Below are positions 53,048-63,961 of a DNA stretch of 64,000 nt, piece after piece. Position 1 is the stretch's first letter. Each line of letters begins with the position of its first letter. A program made the position numbers and the translations under genes. Below the pieces are notes generated by a model. It was not told the origin of the DNA. It was given only the letters and a program-made list of their open reading frames with translations, and did not search any database. The stretch spans positions 2,914,001 through 2,978,000 of the forward strand of contig NZ_CP128233.1 of NCBI RefSeq assembly GCF_030344915.1, read 5' to 3'. The stretch comes from Neopusillimonas aromaticivorans. Its GTDB lineage: Bacteria; Pseudomonadota; Gammaproteobacteria; Burkholderiales; Burkholderiaceae_B.

Positions 53048-53053
53048 AGTGTA
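53048..53053 (-). promoter_or_regulatory. -10-like hexamer for the LTA-synthase-like gene
   Basis: TACACT on the minus strand, 11 bp beyond the operator at 53065-53081 and 34 bp upstream of the start at 53013. Confidence 0.5.
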
Positions 53054-53064
53054 GGGTGCTTTGA

Positions 53065-53081
53065 ATTAAGGAATACTTAAG
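53065..53081. promoter_or_regulatory. PmrA/QseB-type operator (ATTAAG-N5-CTTAAG)
   Basis: Direct repeat ATTAAG-GAATA-CTTAAG with the exact 5-bp gap of PmrA/QseB/PreA boxes. It takes the -35 position of a dgkA promoter and, read on the other strand (CTTAAG-N5-CTTAAT), that of the divergent sulfatase gene. The response regulator encoded 413 bp to the right is of the matching OmpR subfamily. Confidence 0.8.
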
Positions 53082-53091
53082 ACAGTTCCAG

Positions 53092-53097
53092 TATGCT
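53092..53097 (+). promoter_or_regulatory. -10-like hexamer for dgkA
   Basis: TATGCT begins 10 bp beyond the operator; dgkA starts 24 bp downstream with an AGGAG ribosome-binding site. Confidence 0.5.
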
Positions 53098-53120
53098 GGC
53101 GGATCCAGGAGAAAAACACA

Positions 53121-53477
53121 ATGCAGGTCAAAGCAAAAGGGTGGCGCCGCGTGGTGGCTGCCGTGGGGTATTCATGGTGCGGGCTGGTCAGCGGCTGGAA
53201 ATCCGAGGCGGCGATACGTCAGGAAGTGGTCTTGTTATTGGTCGGGGCGCCGCTCGCGTTCTGGCTTGATGTCACTGCGCTTGAAAAAGTGGCCCTGGTA
53301 CTCAGCCTCGTCATGGTGCTGGTGGTTGAACTGCTTAATTCAGCTGTCGAGGCGGTGGTTGACCGCATTGGCTATGAACGCCATGAACTCAGCGGCAAAG
53401 CCAAAGATCTTGGGTCGGCGGCCGTATTCATTTCTGTGTTGGGGGCATTGTTCACGTGGGCGGTTATTTTGTGGTGA
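53121..53477 (+). CDS. dgkA: Diacylglycerol kinase
   Basis: 118 residues, intact, three transmembrane helices. Trimeric prokaryotic DAGK: GWKSEAAIRQEVVLLL with the catalytic Glu, and VVELLNSAVEAVVDRIGYERHELSGKAKDLGSAAV, the family signature with the second Glu and Asp. Returns diacylglycerol to phosphatidate. It stands first in a dgkA-regulator-kinase transcript and opposite a probable diacylglycerol-releasing enzyme. Confidence 0.95.
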   Translation: MQVKAKGWRRVVAAVGYSWCGLVSGWKSEAAIRQEVVLLLVGAPLAFWLDVTALEKVALVLSLVMVLVVELLNSAVEAVVDRIGYERHELSGKAKDLGSAAVFISVLGALFTWAVILW

Positions 53478-53493
53478 TGCCGGGTGACGCGTC

Positions 53494-54162
53494 ATGAGAC
53501 TGTTGCTGGTTGAAGATGATATCTTGCTGGCGCAAGGGTTGATTAATGCGCTGGATCGCATGGGTTATCGGGTAGAGCACTGCATTACGGGCAGTCAGGC
53601 CCGGGTTGCGGTCGGTCAAGGGCAGTTTGATTGTGTTTTGCTTGATCTGGGTTTGCCAGACGGCCTTGCGGTGCCGGTTATCCGGCACATACGGTCAGCT
53701 CACAACGCAACGCCGATTCTCGTTTTGACGGCGTTTGACCACCTGGAAACCAAGCTTGAAGCCCTGAATGCCGGCGCCGACGATTATGTGTTGAAGCCGT
53801 GTGACGTGCGTGAAATCGAGGCACGCATTCGTGCCTTGCTCCGGCGGCGTGGTCAGTTGCAGTCAGATATTCTGACGCATGGCCCCTTATCGCTCGACCT
53901 TAACACCTGGGCGTGTCACTTTTCCGGTAAGCCCGTCAGTCTGACGCGACGCGAGTTCTTGCTGCTTAAAGAGTTTCTGCTTCATCCCGGCAAGATTCTG
54001 TCGCGTCAGCACCTGGATGAGATCAATGCCGGCTGGCAGGGCGAAACAGAAAGCAATTCCGTCGAGGTCCACATTCACAATATCCGCAAGAAAGTTTCCC
54101 GCGATCTGATACGCAACGTGCGCGGCGTAGGTTATTTACTGTCTGGCTTTGATGAAACCTGA
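53494..54162 (+). CDS. OmpR-family response regulator, QseB/PmrA type
   Basis: 222 residues, intact. The receiver domain has LLVEDD at the start, the phospho-acceptor D51 in VLLDLGLPDG, the switch Thr in VLTAFD and the Lys in VLKPCD. The winged-helix C-terminus has LTRREFLLLKEFLLHPGKILSRQHL and VEVHIHNIRKKV..IRNVRGVGYLL. Member of the QseB/PmrA group, whose binding site (TTAA-N5-TTAA type) is found upstream of dgkA. The coding sequence overlaps the kinase start by 11 bp. Confidence 0.93.
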   Translation: MRLLLVEDDILLAQGLINALDRMGYRVEHCITGSQARVAVGQGQFDCVLLDLGLPDGLAVPVIRHIRSAHNATPILVLTAFDHLETKLEALNAGADDYVLKPCDVREIEARIRALLRRRGQLQSDILTHGPLSLDLNTWACHFSGKPVSLTRREFLLLKEFLLHPGKILSRQHLDEINAGWQGETESNSVEVHIHNIRKKVSRDLIRNVRGVGYLLSGFDET

Positions 54163-55595
54163 ACGTATCCGGCGTTTTTTGTTGTGGGGGATTGGCGGCA
54201 CGATTGTGGTGCTGATGGCTGTGGTTGGTGTGGCAACGTATTTCAGTACTCAGCACGAGGTTGATGAGCTATTTGACGCAGAACTGGCCCAGTATGCGCG
54301 TCTGATCAACCGCTTGCTGGTTGAGGCCAATACAGTGTCATTAGGTGAGCAGTTTGTGATTCCCTTACCCGATGGGGTGGCCCTGGACGAGGAGGCTTCG
54401 AAAAGCACCGGTACAGTTCCATTCATGGCTGATGCAGTTCACAAGTACGAGCGGAAAATCGCCTTTCAGGTCTGGCGCAGCGACGGCACGATGCTGTTGC
54501 GTAGTGAAAGTGCTCCGGCACAGCAGCCTGTTGCAAGTAAAGTCAGCGGTTTCGGGAGCATGGTCGTTGCAGATAACCGTTGGACTACGTTTGCATTGTT
54601 CAACGCCCGTCTCGATGTCTGGGTGCTTACGGCGCAGCGCAATGACGTGCGCGATGAGTTGAGCCTGTATCTGGCCCTGGGGCAGTCGGGGCCTCTGGCA
54701 TTATCTTTGATTCCGATGCTTTTGCTGGTGTGGTGGGTGGTGCGTCGGGGCATGGCCTCTATTGCCACGTTGTCCTCTACCCTTGGCGCCATCGATCCGG
54801 CTCATGCCCGCACGGTAACTCTCGACTTGCCCGAAGAGCTCAGGCCGGTTCAAGTGGCCGTCAACCGGCTTCTCGAGGCCCAGCATCAATACATTTCGCG
54901 TGAAAAGCGCTTCATTGCGGATGTCTCTCACGAGTTGCGCACGCCCTTGAGCATCTTGGCCGTCCATAGCAAGAATCTTGATCAGGCACGGCAACGGTCT
55001 GACGTCGATTCCGCAGCGCGGGCGATTCGTATGGGGGTGCGGCGGCTGTCTTACCTGGTTAGCCAGTTGATGGAACTTGAAAAGCTGGAGCAGGTTCAAA
55101 AATACACACATCCTCACACGATCTGGCCGTACTTGTGCAAGAGTCATTGGCCCAGGTCAGCCCGGGCTTGCTCGAGCGTGTGGACTGGGCGCTGGATATT
55201 CCGGCCGGTATCACCGTACGCGTTGACCATGGGTTGTTTCTGGTGGCGTTGCGCAACGTGCTTGATAACGCGTGCAAATATGCGGCAGACCAATCAACGG
55301 TAACCGTGCGTTTTATGTCGGGGGCCTCTTCGAGGTCAGCAATATCGTGGTGCCGGGCCATGAGCCGGATCTTCAGCGTCTTGGTGAGCGATTTTTCCGG
55401 CATCCGGCGCATGCGGCCACCGAGGGCTCCGGGCTGGGGTTGACATTGCTGGCAAGAATCTTTCACTTGCATCAATTGAGCCCGTGTTACCGTTTTATTC
55501 CGCCTGACAGGTTCATGGTCCAGACGGATCTTTCCCCCGTGCTGGAAAGGGTTACCCGGCAAGGTCTCGCGCCGGATATGTTAAAAACAGATTAA
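54152..55595 (+). CDS. Sensor histidine kinase, QseC/PmrB type (two apparent frameshifts)
   Basis: 481 residues after repair. TM1 (residues about 8-30), a periplasmic sensor of the 2CSK_N kind (EVDELFDAELAQYARLINRLL and KYERKIAFQVWRSDGTMLLRSESAP), TM2 (about 180-200), HAMP-like linker, then ADVSHELRTPLSILAVHSKN with H260. After repair the ATPase domain has an N box ALRNVLDNACKYA and a G box TEGSGLGLTLLARI. Slips: A run 55098-55102 and G run 55320-55324. Signal unknown; relatives sense cationic peptides, iron or acidity. The TTG at 54149 precedes the ATG chosen. Confidence 0.9.
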
Positions 55596-55743
55596 ATGCC
55601 ATTGACTGTCCGGACACGGAGCGGGTTATTCTGCGTTGGTGCGCCCGCCAGGGCGCCTGCCTGATGATGCCCCGGGTTTTCCGGTAAAATGGTCTGTTCA
55701 TTTCATCTATTTGTCTTTTACTTCTAATTTATATAGGTCCCTA

Positions 55744-57054
55744 ATGCAGCCCGTGGTTGAAACTCTGTCCGGCCTTGAGCGCCGTGTTGATCTGGTCGTT
55801 TCGATGGCCGACATCGAAAAAGAAGTCCAGACGCAGCTCAAGCGCGTCGCACGTACCGCAAAAATTCAAGGTTTTCGCCCAGGCAAGGCACCGCTCGCCA
55901 TGGTCGAGCGCAGCCACGGCCCCGGCATCCGCTACGATGTCATCAATACAGAAGTGGGTCGTGCTCTCGATAACCTGCTGAAAGAAACACAGCTGCGTGT
56001 TGCCGGTACCCCCAGTCTCGAACCCAAAACCGAAGGCGTCGAAGACGGTCAGCTGGCGTTCTCGGCAACCTTCGAGGTCTATCCCGAGATCGAACTGCCC
56101 GACCTGTCGGCACTGAACGTTACCCGTTCCAACGTTGATGTCGGCGACGCCGAAGTTCAGCGTACCGTCGATATCCTGCGCAAGCAGCGTGCCAACTTCG
56201 AAGTTCGTGAAGACCGTGAGGCGCAAGACAACGACCGTATCACGCTCGACTTCGTTGGCAAGATCGATGACGTTGCCTTCGATGGCGGTTCGGCTGAAGG
56301 GTTCTCGTTCGTATTGGGCCAGGGCCGCATGCTGCCCGAGTTCGAAGAAGCGGTTCGCGGCATGAAAGCTGGCGATACCAAAACGTTCCCGCTTGAATTT
56401 CCCGCCGATTACGCCGGTAAAGAAGTCGCTGGCAAGAAAGCTGACTTTGAAATCAAGGTCACTGAAGTGGCTGAAGCCATTCTGCCGGAAGTCGATGCCG
56501 AATTTGCCAAGTCGCTGGGTCAGCCCGAAGGCGATGTCGAGAAACTGTTGGCCGATATCCGCAACAACATCGAGCGCGAAGCCAAGGCACGTGCGTTGTC
56601 GCGTACCAAAGCCAGCGTCCTTGACGCTCTGGCCGCCGCCGTGTCCTTTGACGTACCCAAGGCCTTGGTCGAAGGCGATACCCAAAGCCGCATTGATGCC
56701 GCCCGTGCCGATCTGAAAGCGCGCGGTGTGCCGAATGCCGACAGCCTGCCAATTCCCGCTGAAGCGTTCAGCGCCGAATCCGAGCGTCGCGTCCGTTTGG
56801 GCTTGCTGGTATCTGAACTGGTCGGCAAGGCCGATTTGCAAGCCAAACCTGAACAAGTGCGTGCACGCATCGAAGAACTGGCCCAGAACTACGAACAGCC
56901 TGCTCAAGTTGTTGCCTACTATTTGTCCGATCGTCAGCGCCGCGCTGAAATTGAAGCCATTGTGCTCGAAGACAACGTGGTCAACCATGTGCTTGAAAAA
57001 GCCCGGATCACTGACGAAAACGTTGAATTTGACGAACTGATGGGGGCTGCATAA
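55744..57054 (+). CDS. tig: Trigger factor
   Basis: 436 residues, intact. Ribosome-binding N-domain with the signature GFRPGKAPLAMVE (FRxGKxP), a PPIase (FKBP) domain (ITLDFVGKIDDVAFDGGSAEGFSFVLGQGRMLPEFEEAVRGMKAG) and the long C-terminal chaperone arms. First gene of tig-clpP-clpX-lon. The start at 55744 gives QPVVETLSGLERRVDLVV, the canonical beginning. Confidence 0.97.
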   Translation: MQPVVETLSGLERRVDLVVSMADIEKEVQTQLKRVARTAKIQGFRPGKAPLAMVERSHGPGIRYDVINTEVGRALDNLLKETQLRVAGTPSLEPKTEGVEDGQLAFSATFEVYPEIELPDLSALNVTRSNVDVGDAEVQRTVDILRKQRANFEVREDREAQDNDRITLDFVGKIDDVAFDGGSAEGFSFVLGQGRMLPEFEEAVRGMKAGDTKTFPLEFPADYAGKEVAGKKADFEIKVTEVAEAILPEVDAEFAKSLGQPEGDVEKLLADIRNNIEREAKARALSRTKASVLDALAAAVSFDVPKALVEGDTQSRIDAARADLKARGVPNADSLPIPAEAFSAESERRVRLGLLVSELVGKADLQAKPEQVRARIEELAQNYEQPAQVVAYYLSDRQRRAEIEAIVLEDNVVNHVLEKARITDENVEFDELMGAA

Positions 57055-57707
57055 ATGCAGCGATTCACTGATTTCTACGCGGCGATGCACGGTGGTGGTT
57101 CGGTCGTTCCTACAGGTTTGGGCTATGTGCCTATCGTTGTAGAGCAGTCGGGCCGGGGTGAACGTTCTTATGACATCTACTCGCGTTTGTTGCGCGAGCG
57201 GGTGATCTTTTTTGTCGGCCCGGTCAATGACCACTCGGCCAACCTGGTTGTGGCGCAGTTGCTGTTCCTCGAATCCGAGAACCCGGGCAAAGATATTTCG
57301 CTCTACATCAACTCGCCGGGTGGGTCAGTGTATGCCGGCATGGCCATTTACGACACCATGCAGTTCATCAAGCCCGATGTCTCTACGTTATGTACAGGCA
57401 TTGCGGCGAGCATGGGGGCGTTCCTGCTGGCTGCCGGTACCAAGGGAAGCGCTATGCGCTTCCCAACTCCCGCATCATGATTCACCAGCCATCGGGTGGT
57501 GCCCAGGGTCAAGCCTCTGACATCCAGATCCAGGCGCGTGAAATTCTCGATTTGCGTGAACGCCTGAACGCCATGCTGGCCACCAACACCGGGCAACCCG
57601 TCGAACGTATTGCCGAAGACACCGAACGCGACAATTTCATGTCTGCCGCTGATGCCCAGGCCTATGGTCTGATCGACAAGGTTCTGGTGTCTCGTTCCGA
57701 CGAATAG
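57055..57707 (+). CDS. clpP: ATP-dependent Clp protease proteolytic subunit (one apparent frameshift)
   Basis: 217 residues after repair. Serine peptidase barrel: GRGERSYDIYSRLLRERVIF, INSPGGSVYAGMAIYDTMQF, the catalytic Ser in CTGIAASMGAFLLAAG (about S119) and, after one G added at 57444-57446, the His in RIMIHQPSGG. Starts right at the tig stop. Partners ClpA and ClpX are both in this window. Confidence 0.96.
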
Positions 57708-57734
57708 CCCTTAAACAGTTAGTCAAAGAGTCAT

Positions 57735-59047
<1,313 letters not shown>

Positions 59048-59053
59048 TGGGGG

Positions 59054-59081
59054 CTTGAAAACGTCGTAATCGTCGCCATAT
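59054..59081 (+). promoter_or_regulatory. Sigma-32 (heat-shock) promoter of lon
   Basis: CTTGAAA (59054-59060), 13-bp spacer, CGCCATAT (59074-59081), against consensus CTTGAAA-N13/14-CCCCATNT: one mismatch. It stands 81 bp before the lon start, as expected for a heat-shock protease. Confidence 0.75.
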
Positions 59082-59101
59082 GTACGATAGATGCAGTACC
59101 A

Positions 59102-59149
59102 CAAAAGGGAGGCGCAGGCTTCCCTTTTGCTTCTAAAGCAGCGTTTTTT
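59102..59149 (+). terminator. Hairpins in the clpX-lon gap
   Basis: A 12-bp stem with one G-T pair (caaaagggaggc, loop gcag, gcttcccttttg; 59102-59129), then a small stem TGCTT-CTA-AAGCA (59128-59140) and T6 at 59144-59149. It may end clpX transcription, but it lies downstream of the sigma-32 promoter, so it would also be in the lon leader. Confidence 0.55.
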
Positions 59150-59161
59150 AAGGAAAATACT

Positions 59162-61637
59162 ATGTCTGCGAGCCCGATTCTTTCTTCAGAACCAATGGAC
59201 TTGCCCCTCTTGCCTTTGCGGGATGTGGTGGTATTTCCTCACATGGTGATCCCGCTGTTTGTCGGCCGTCCACGTTCGATCAAGGCGCTCGAGGTGGCAA
59301 TGGAAGCCGGCAACAACATCATGCTGGTGGCACAAAAGTCAGCCGGAAAAGATGATCCGACCCCTGATGACCTTCACGAAATCGGTTGTGTCGCCAGTAT
59401 TTTGCAAATGCTCAAGTTGCCCGACGGTACCGTCAAGGTGCTGGTTGAAGGCCTTCAACGCGCAAAAATCGGGTCGGTTGTTGATGCTGACACGCATTTC
59501 ATGTCCAGCGTTCATGCTTTGCCCCCGAGGCGTCACAAAGTGCCGAAGCCGAGGCCTTGCGTCGCGCTGTCGTCGCCCAATTCGAGCAGTATGTCAAACT
59601 CAACAAGAAAATTCCGCAAGAGATCCTGACATCACTTGGCGGTATTGATGAAGCCGCGCGTCTGGCTGATACCGTCGCGGCACATCTGCCGCTGAAAATC
59701 GAACAAAAGCAGGATTTGCTCGAGGTTATCGGTACCGTCGAGCGTCTTGAAAAGTTGCTTTCGCAGCTTGAGTCTGAAATTGATATTCTTCAGGTCGAAA
59801 AGCGCATTCGTGGCCGCGTCAAGAAGCAGATGGAAAAGAGTCAGCGTGACTACTACCTGAACGAGCAGGTCAAGGCCATTCAGAAAGAGCTGGGTGAGGG
59901 CGAAGAAGGCGCGGACATTGAAGAGCTTGAAAAGAAAATCGCGGCGGCCCAATTGCCCAAAGATGCGCTCAAGAAGGCTGAAGCCGAGCTCAAGAAGCTC
60001 AAGTTGATGTCGCCGATGTCGGCCGAGGCCACGGTGGTTCGCAACTACATTGAAACCCTGGTCGGCTTGCCATGGCGTAAAAAGAGTCGTATCAACAGCT
60101 CGATTTCCAACGCGGAAAGGGTACTTGATGCAGACCACTATGGTCTTGAGAAAGTTAAAGAACGCATTATCGAGTATCTGGCGGTGCAGCAGCGCGTTGA
60201 CAAGCTGAAAGCGCCGATTCTGTGCCTCGTCGGCCCCCCGGTGTGGGTAAAACCTCATTGGGTCAGTCGATTGCCAGCGCCACGAATCGCAAATTCGTGC
60301 GTATGGCCTTGGGCGGCGTGCGTGATGAAGCTGAAATTCGTGGTCATCGTCGCACCTACATTGGTTCAATGCCCGGAAAGATCCTTCAGAACATGAGCAA
60401 GGTCGCGGTGCGCAACCCCTTGTTCCTGCTCGATGAAATTGACAAGATGGGGGCGGATTTCCGCGGTGATCCGTCTTCGGCCTTGCTTGAGGTCCTTGAC
60501 CCTGAACAGAACCACACCTTTCAGGACCATTACATCGAGGTTGATTTCGATCTGTCCGATGTGATGTTCGTGGCTACCAGCAATACCCTGAATATTCCGC
60601 CGGCGTTGCTCGACCGTATGGAAGTCATCCGCCTGTCGGGCTATACCGAAGACGAAAAGGTGCACATTGCGTTTGATCATCTGCTGCCCAAATTGATGAA
60701 GAACAATGGCGTGCGGGAAGGCGAAATGGAAGTCCAGGAGTCTGCGATTCGGGACATCGTTCGTTATTACACTCGTGAAGCCGGTGTGAGGGCGCTTGAG
60801 CGTGAGGTCAGCAAGCTGTGTCGCAAGGTCGTCAAGAAAATGCTTGAAGCCAGTCCTGAAGTAGTGAAGCCGGCTCGCAAGGGTGCAAAGGCGCCGGTCA
60901 CCGAAAAAGTTGTCATTACATCCGATAACCTGTCGGACTTCCTCGGTGTACGCCGATACACTTACGGTATGGCCGAAAAGGAAAACAAGGTCGGCCAGGT
61001 AACCGGTTTGGCCTGGACAGAAGTGGGTGGCGATTTGCTGACCATCGAAGTGGCCGATATGCCCGGCAAGGGTAATGTGATCCGCACCGGTTCGCTGGGC
61101 GATGTCATGAAAGAATCGGTCGAGGCCGCACGTACAGTGGTGCGTTCCCGGGCCCATAAATGGGGTATTTTCTCGTCGGTCTTCGAGAAGCGTGACATTC
61201 ACGTTCACTTTCCTGAAGGGGCGACGCCCAAAGACGGGCCTTCGGCGGGTATTGCCGTAACAACGGCCATGGTGTCGGCACTGACGGGTATCCCGGTGCG
61301 TGCCGATGTGGCGATGACCGGTGAAATCACCCTGCGCGGCGAGGTTCTTGCTATCGGTGGTCTTAAAGAAAAGCTGCTCGCAGCCCACCGGGGCGGCATC
61401 AAGACGGTCTTGATTCCCGAAGAGAACGTCAAAGATCTGGCCGATATTCCGGATAACGTCAAGAATCATCTTGAAATTGTTCCGGTGCGCTGGATTGACC
61501 GTGTGCTTGAGGTCGCCTTGCAAACCATGCCAGAGCCCCTGTCTGATGAAGAGGTGGCACGCCTTACGGCTGAAGCAATGGCCAGTGCCAAAGCTTCAGG
61601 CGGCGATAACTCGCACGATGCCATCATGAAGCATTGA
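59162..61637 (+). CDS. lon: ATP-dependent protease Lon (two apparent frameshifts)
   Basis: 825 residues after repair. The N-terminal substrate domain begins MDLPLLPLRDVVVFPHMVIPLFVGR-like, then a coiled coil (RVKKQMEKSQRDYYLNEQVKAIQKELGE) and an AAA+ module with GPPGVGKTSLGQSIA after repair and FLLDEIDKMG. The C-terminal protease has the catalytic Ser in KDGPSAGIAVTTAM and the Lys in GGLKEKLLAAHRGGIK. Slips: C run 59522-59526 and C6 run 60234-60239. Degrades misfolded and regulatory proteins. Confidence 0.96.
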
Positions 61638-61686
61638 GCGTGCTGTTCAAGCGCTGACTGCGAGTGTGGTCGGCGCAGTCACACTG

Positions 61687-61723
61687 AACCCTGGCAGGCC
61701 ATTTGGTCTACCAGGGTTTTTTA
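61687..61723 (+). terminator. Intrinsic terminator after lon
   Basis: Stem aaccctgg (61687-61694) with ccagggtt (61711-61718), then a T6 run. Confidence 0.78.
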
Positions 61724-61739
61724 ATAAGCGAAGGAGGTG

Positions 61740-62525
61740 TTATTGCACGGTACGAATCAGGCCGACAGCAATACCCTCGAGGGTAAATTCGTCGGCAGAG
61801 GTAACCGCAATAGGATCAAAATCGGGGTTTTCAGGTAAAAGGGTGACTTGTTTTCCCTGGCGCTGCAGGCGTTTGACGGTGACATCATCGCCCAGGCGGG
61901 CAACAACGATCTGGCCGTTGCGGGCATCGGTGGTTTTTTAACCGCGAGCAAGTCGCCATCGAGGATGCCGGCGTCGCGCATGCTGAGCCCTCGTACTTTG
62001 AGCAGGTAGTCGGGCGTTTGGGAGAAGAGCGAGGATTCGACGCTGATTTCGCGATCGACGTGTTCGGCAGCCAGTATGGGGTGACCCGCCGCGACTCGCC
62101 CGACGACCGGCAATACCAGCTGTTCGGCGAGACTTGAGACCATGGACAGAGGGCTGTTACGCAGGGCTACACTGGATGGCCGGGTGAGCGCCGGCGTTGC
62201 ATGGGCAGAATCGTTGGGGGCGTCGCCATGGCCATTGAAGCGCTGGCCGTGCTGCCTGATGCCCGAGCTGCATGAGCAGGGGCGAGAGGGGCTGTAATAG
62301 CCGGATTGTTGCCTGACAGCAGCCGTATACCTCGGGATGCGCCTGCGGTCAGGGCGATAGCCCCTTTTTGGCCAAAGCCTTGAGATGATCTTCGGCAGCG
62401 TTGGCTGAACGAAACCCCAGTTCGCGTGCAATTTCAGCGCGTGTTGGCGGAAAGCCGGTGCGCTCGAGTTGGCGACGGATGAGATCGAGAATTTGTTGCT
62501 GGCGAACGGTAAGTTTGATGGCCAT
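61740..62525 (-). CDS. lexA: LexA repressor (three apparent frameshifts)
   Basis: SOS repressor. The winged-helix N-terminus has KLTVRQQQILDLIRRQLERTGFPPTRAEIARELGF and SANAAEDHLKALAKKG. The self-cleavage site is the Ala-Gly of VVGRVAAGHPILA, the nucleophile Ser in VRGLSMRDAGILDGDLLAV, and the base Lys in DDVTVKRLQRQGK. Slips: C4 62361-62364, a run I place at G5 62216-62220, and T6 61934-61939. After repair about 262 residues, some 45 more than the usual LexA because of a long Ala/Ser-rich linker. The start at 62525 sits just inside its own SOS box. Confidence 0.92.
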
Positions 62526-62539
62526 GAAATAAAATAGGG

Positions 62540-62555
62540 CTGTATTTTTATACAG
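62540..62555. promoter_or_regulatory. LexA (SOS) box upstream of lexA
   Basis: Exact CTGT-N8-ACAG (CTGTATTTTTATACAG). It is the centre of a longer perfect inverted repeat, 62531-62564, with 14-bp arms (aaaatagggctgta / tacagccctatttt). It begins 15 bp upstream of the lexA ATG, so LexA represses itself. Confidence 0.93.
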
Positions 62556-62653
62556 CCCTATTTTGCATGAAGGCGGGCACCTTGGCAAGCGCAACGACCC
62601 GCCAGGCCTTACCCCAGAGCGGGGTTTAGCCTGTCGCCAATGGCCGCTGGCGT

Positions 62654-63854
62654 TCAGCCAAGAACACTGGCAATGGCTTTGGCAACATAGTCGATGTTGC
62701 GACTATTGAGTGCGGCAACACAAATGCGACCGCTGCTGACCGCATAAACACCGTGTTTGTCACGCAGAACGTCAACCTGGGGCGCTGTAAGACCCGAGTA
62801 CGAGAACATGCCGCGCTGGGCCAGTACGAAGTCGAAGTCTTGCTTGACGCCCTGGTCTTTGAGTTTTTGTACCAGTTGTTTGCGCATGTCGCGGATGCGG
62901 TTGCGCATCTGGCCCAGTTCGTCCACCCAGAGGCTGTACAATTCTGGCGTGTTCAAGACCGCAGAAACTACGGTGCCGCCGTGTGTGGGCGGGTTGGAGT
63001 AGTTGGTGCGAATGACGCGTTTGAGCTGGCTGAGTACACGGGTGCTTTCGTCTTTGGAACTGCAGACCAGTGTCAGGGCTCCGACGCGTTCACCGTACAG
63101 CGAGAACGATTTCGAGAACGATGAACTGACCAGCATGGTCATGCCCATGCTGGCGAACAGGCGAACTACCGAAGCGTCTTCGTCAAGGCCATCGCCAAAC
63201 CCTGGTAGGCGATGTCAAGGAATGGAACAAGACCTGCGTCATTGACGGTGTTTGCGATTTCTTGCCACTGGGCAGGGGTGGGATCAACGCCGGTGGGGTT
63301 GTGGCAGCACGCATGCAGGACAACGACGGTGCCTTTGGGCAGTGACTTCAGGGCACCAATCATGCCTTCAAAATCAAGACCATGCGTTTCGGCGTTGTAA
63401 TACGGGTAGTTTTCAACAACGAAGCCGGCACGTTCGAACAGTGCGCGGTGGTTTTCCCAACTGGGGTTGCTGATGACCACTTTGGCATCGGGTGAAATTT
63501 GTTTCAGGAAATCAGCGCCGATTTTCAGGGCACCTGTACCACCCAGGGTTTGCACCGTCAGGGCACGGCCTGACGCAGCAATGTCGGAGTCTTGGCCCAG
63601 CAACAGGGTTTGTGCCCCTTGTTGTAGCTGGCCAACCCCTCGATGGGCAGATAACCGCGCGGGGCGGCAGCCTGGATGCGTTGAACTTCAGCCTGCTGGA
63701 CGGCCTTCAGCAAGGGAATTCGACCTTCATCGTCGTAGTAGACGCCGACGCCCAGATTGACTTTTTCTGTGCGCGTATCAGTGTTGTACTGCTCGTTGAG
63801 ACCAAGAATGGGATCGCGGGGTGCCAGTTCGACAGCTTCGAAGATAGAGGTCAT
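62654..63854 (-). CDS. tyrB: Aromatic amino acid/aspartate aminotransferase (two apparent frameshifts)
   Basis: PLP enzyme of aminotransferase subfamily I-alpha, 400 residues after repair. MTSIFEAVELAPRDPILGLNEQY and NLGVGVYYDDEGRIP start the fold; LHACCHNPTGVDPTPAQW and PFLDIAYQGFGDGLDEDA hold the PLP-contacting Asn, Asp and Tyr; SSSFSKSFSLYGERVGAL carries the Schiff-base Lys. Slips: C4 63615-63618 and C3 63200-63202. It diverges from uvrB, a pairing I recall from Bordetella-like genomes. TyrB versus AspC specificity cannot be told from the sequence. Confidence 0.93.
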
Positions 63855-63961
63855 GTTGCCTGTATGTTGGGAAAGTTCGCGGAAATGTTGCGCGGGTAAA
63901 GCGCATGTACGCAATACGCACAACAATGACATAATAAGGGGTTTACCCTTAGGTGTCTAGC

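Noticed and set aside
55580..55597. Second PmrA/QseB-like box (GTTAAA-AACAG-ATTAAA) at the end of the kinase gene
   Set aside because: The half-sites deviate from the consensus, it lies within coding sequence, and no suitable -10 follows.
55741..57234. 497-codon open frame on the minus strand across tig
   Set aside because: It mirrors the intact, well-recognised trigger factor gene and has no motif or family likeness; long antisense frames are common in this base composition.
60366..61523. 385-codon open frame on the minus strand inside lon
   Set aside because: Shadow of the conserved Lon ATPase and protease domains; no recognisable protein.
63855..63961. SOS box before uvrB
   Set aside because: Only a half-site (CTGTATGT) is visible; the second ACAG arm is missing.
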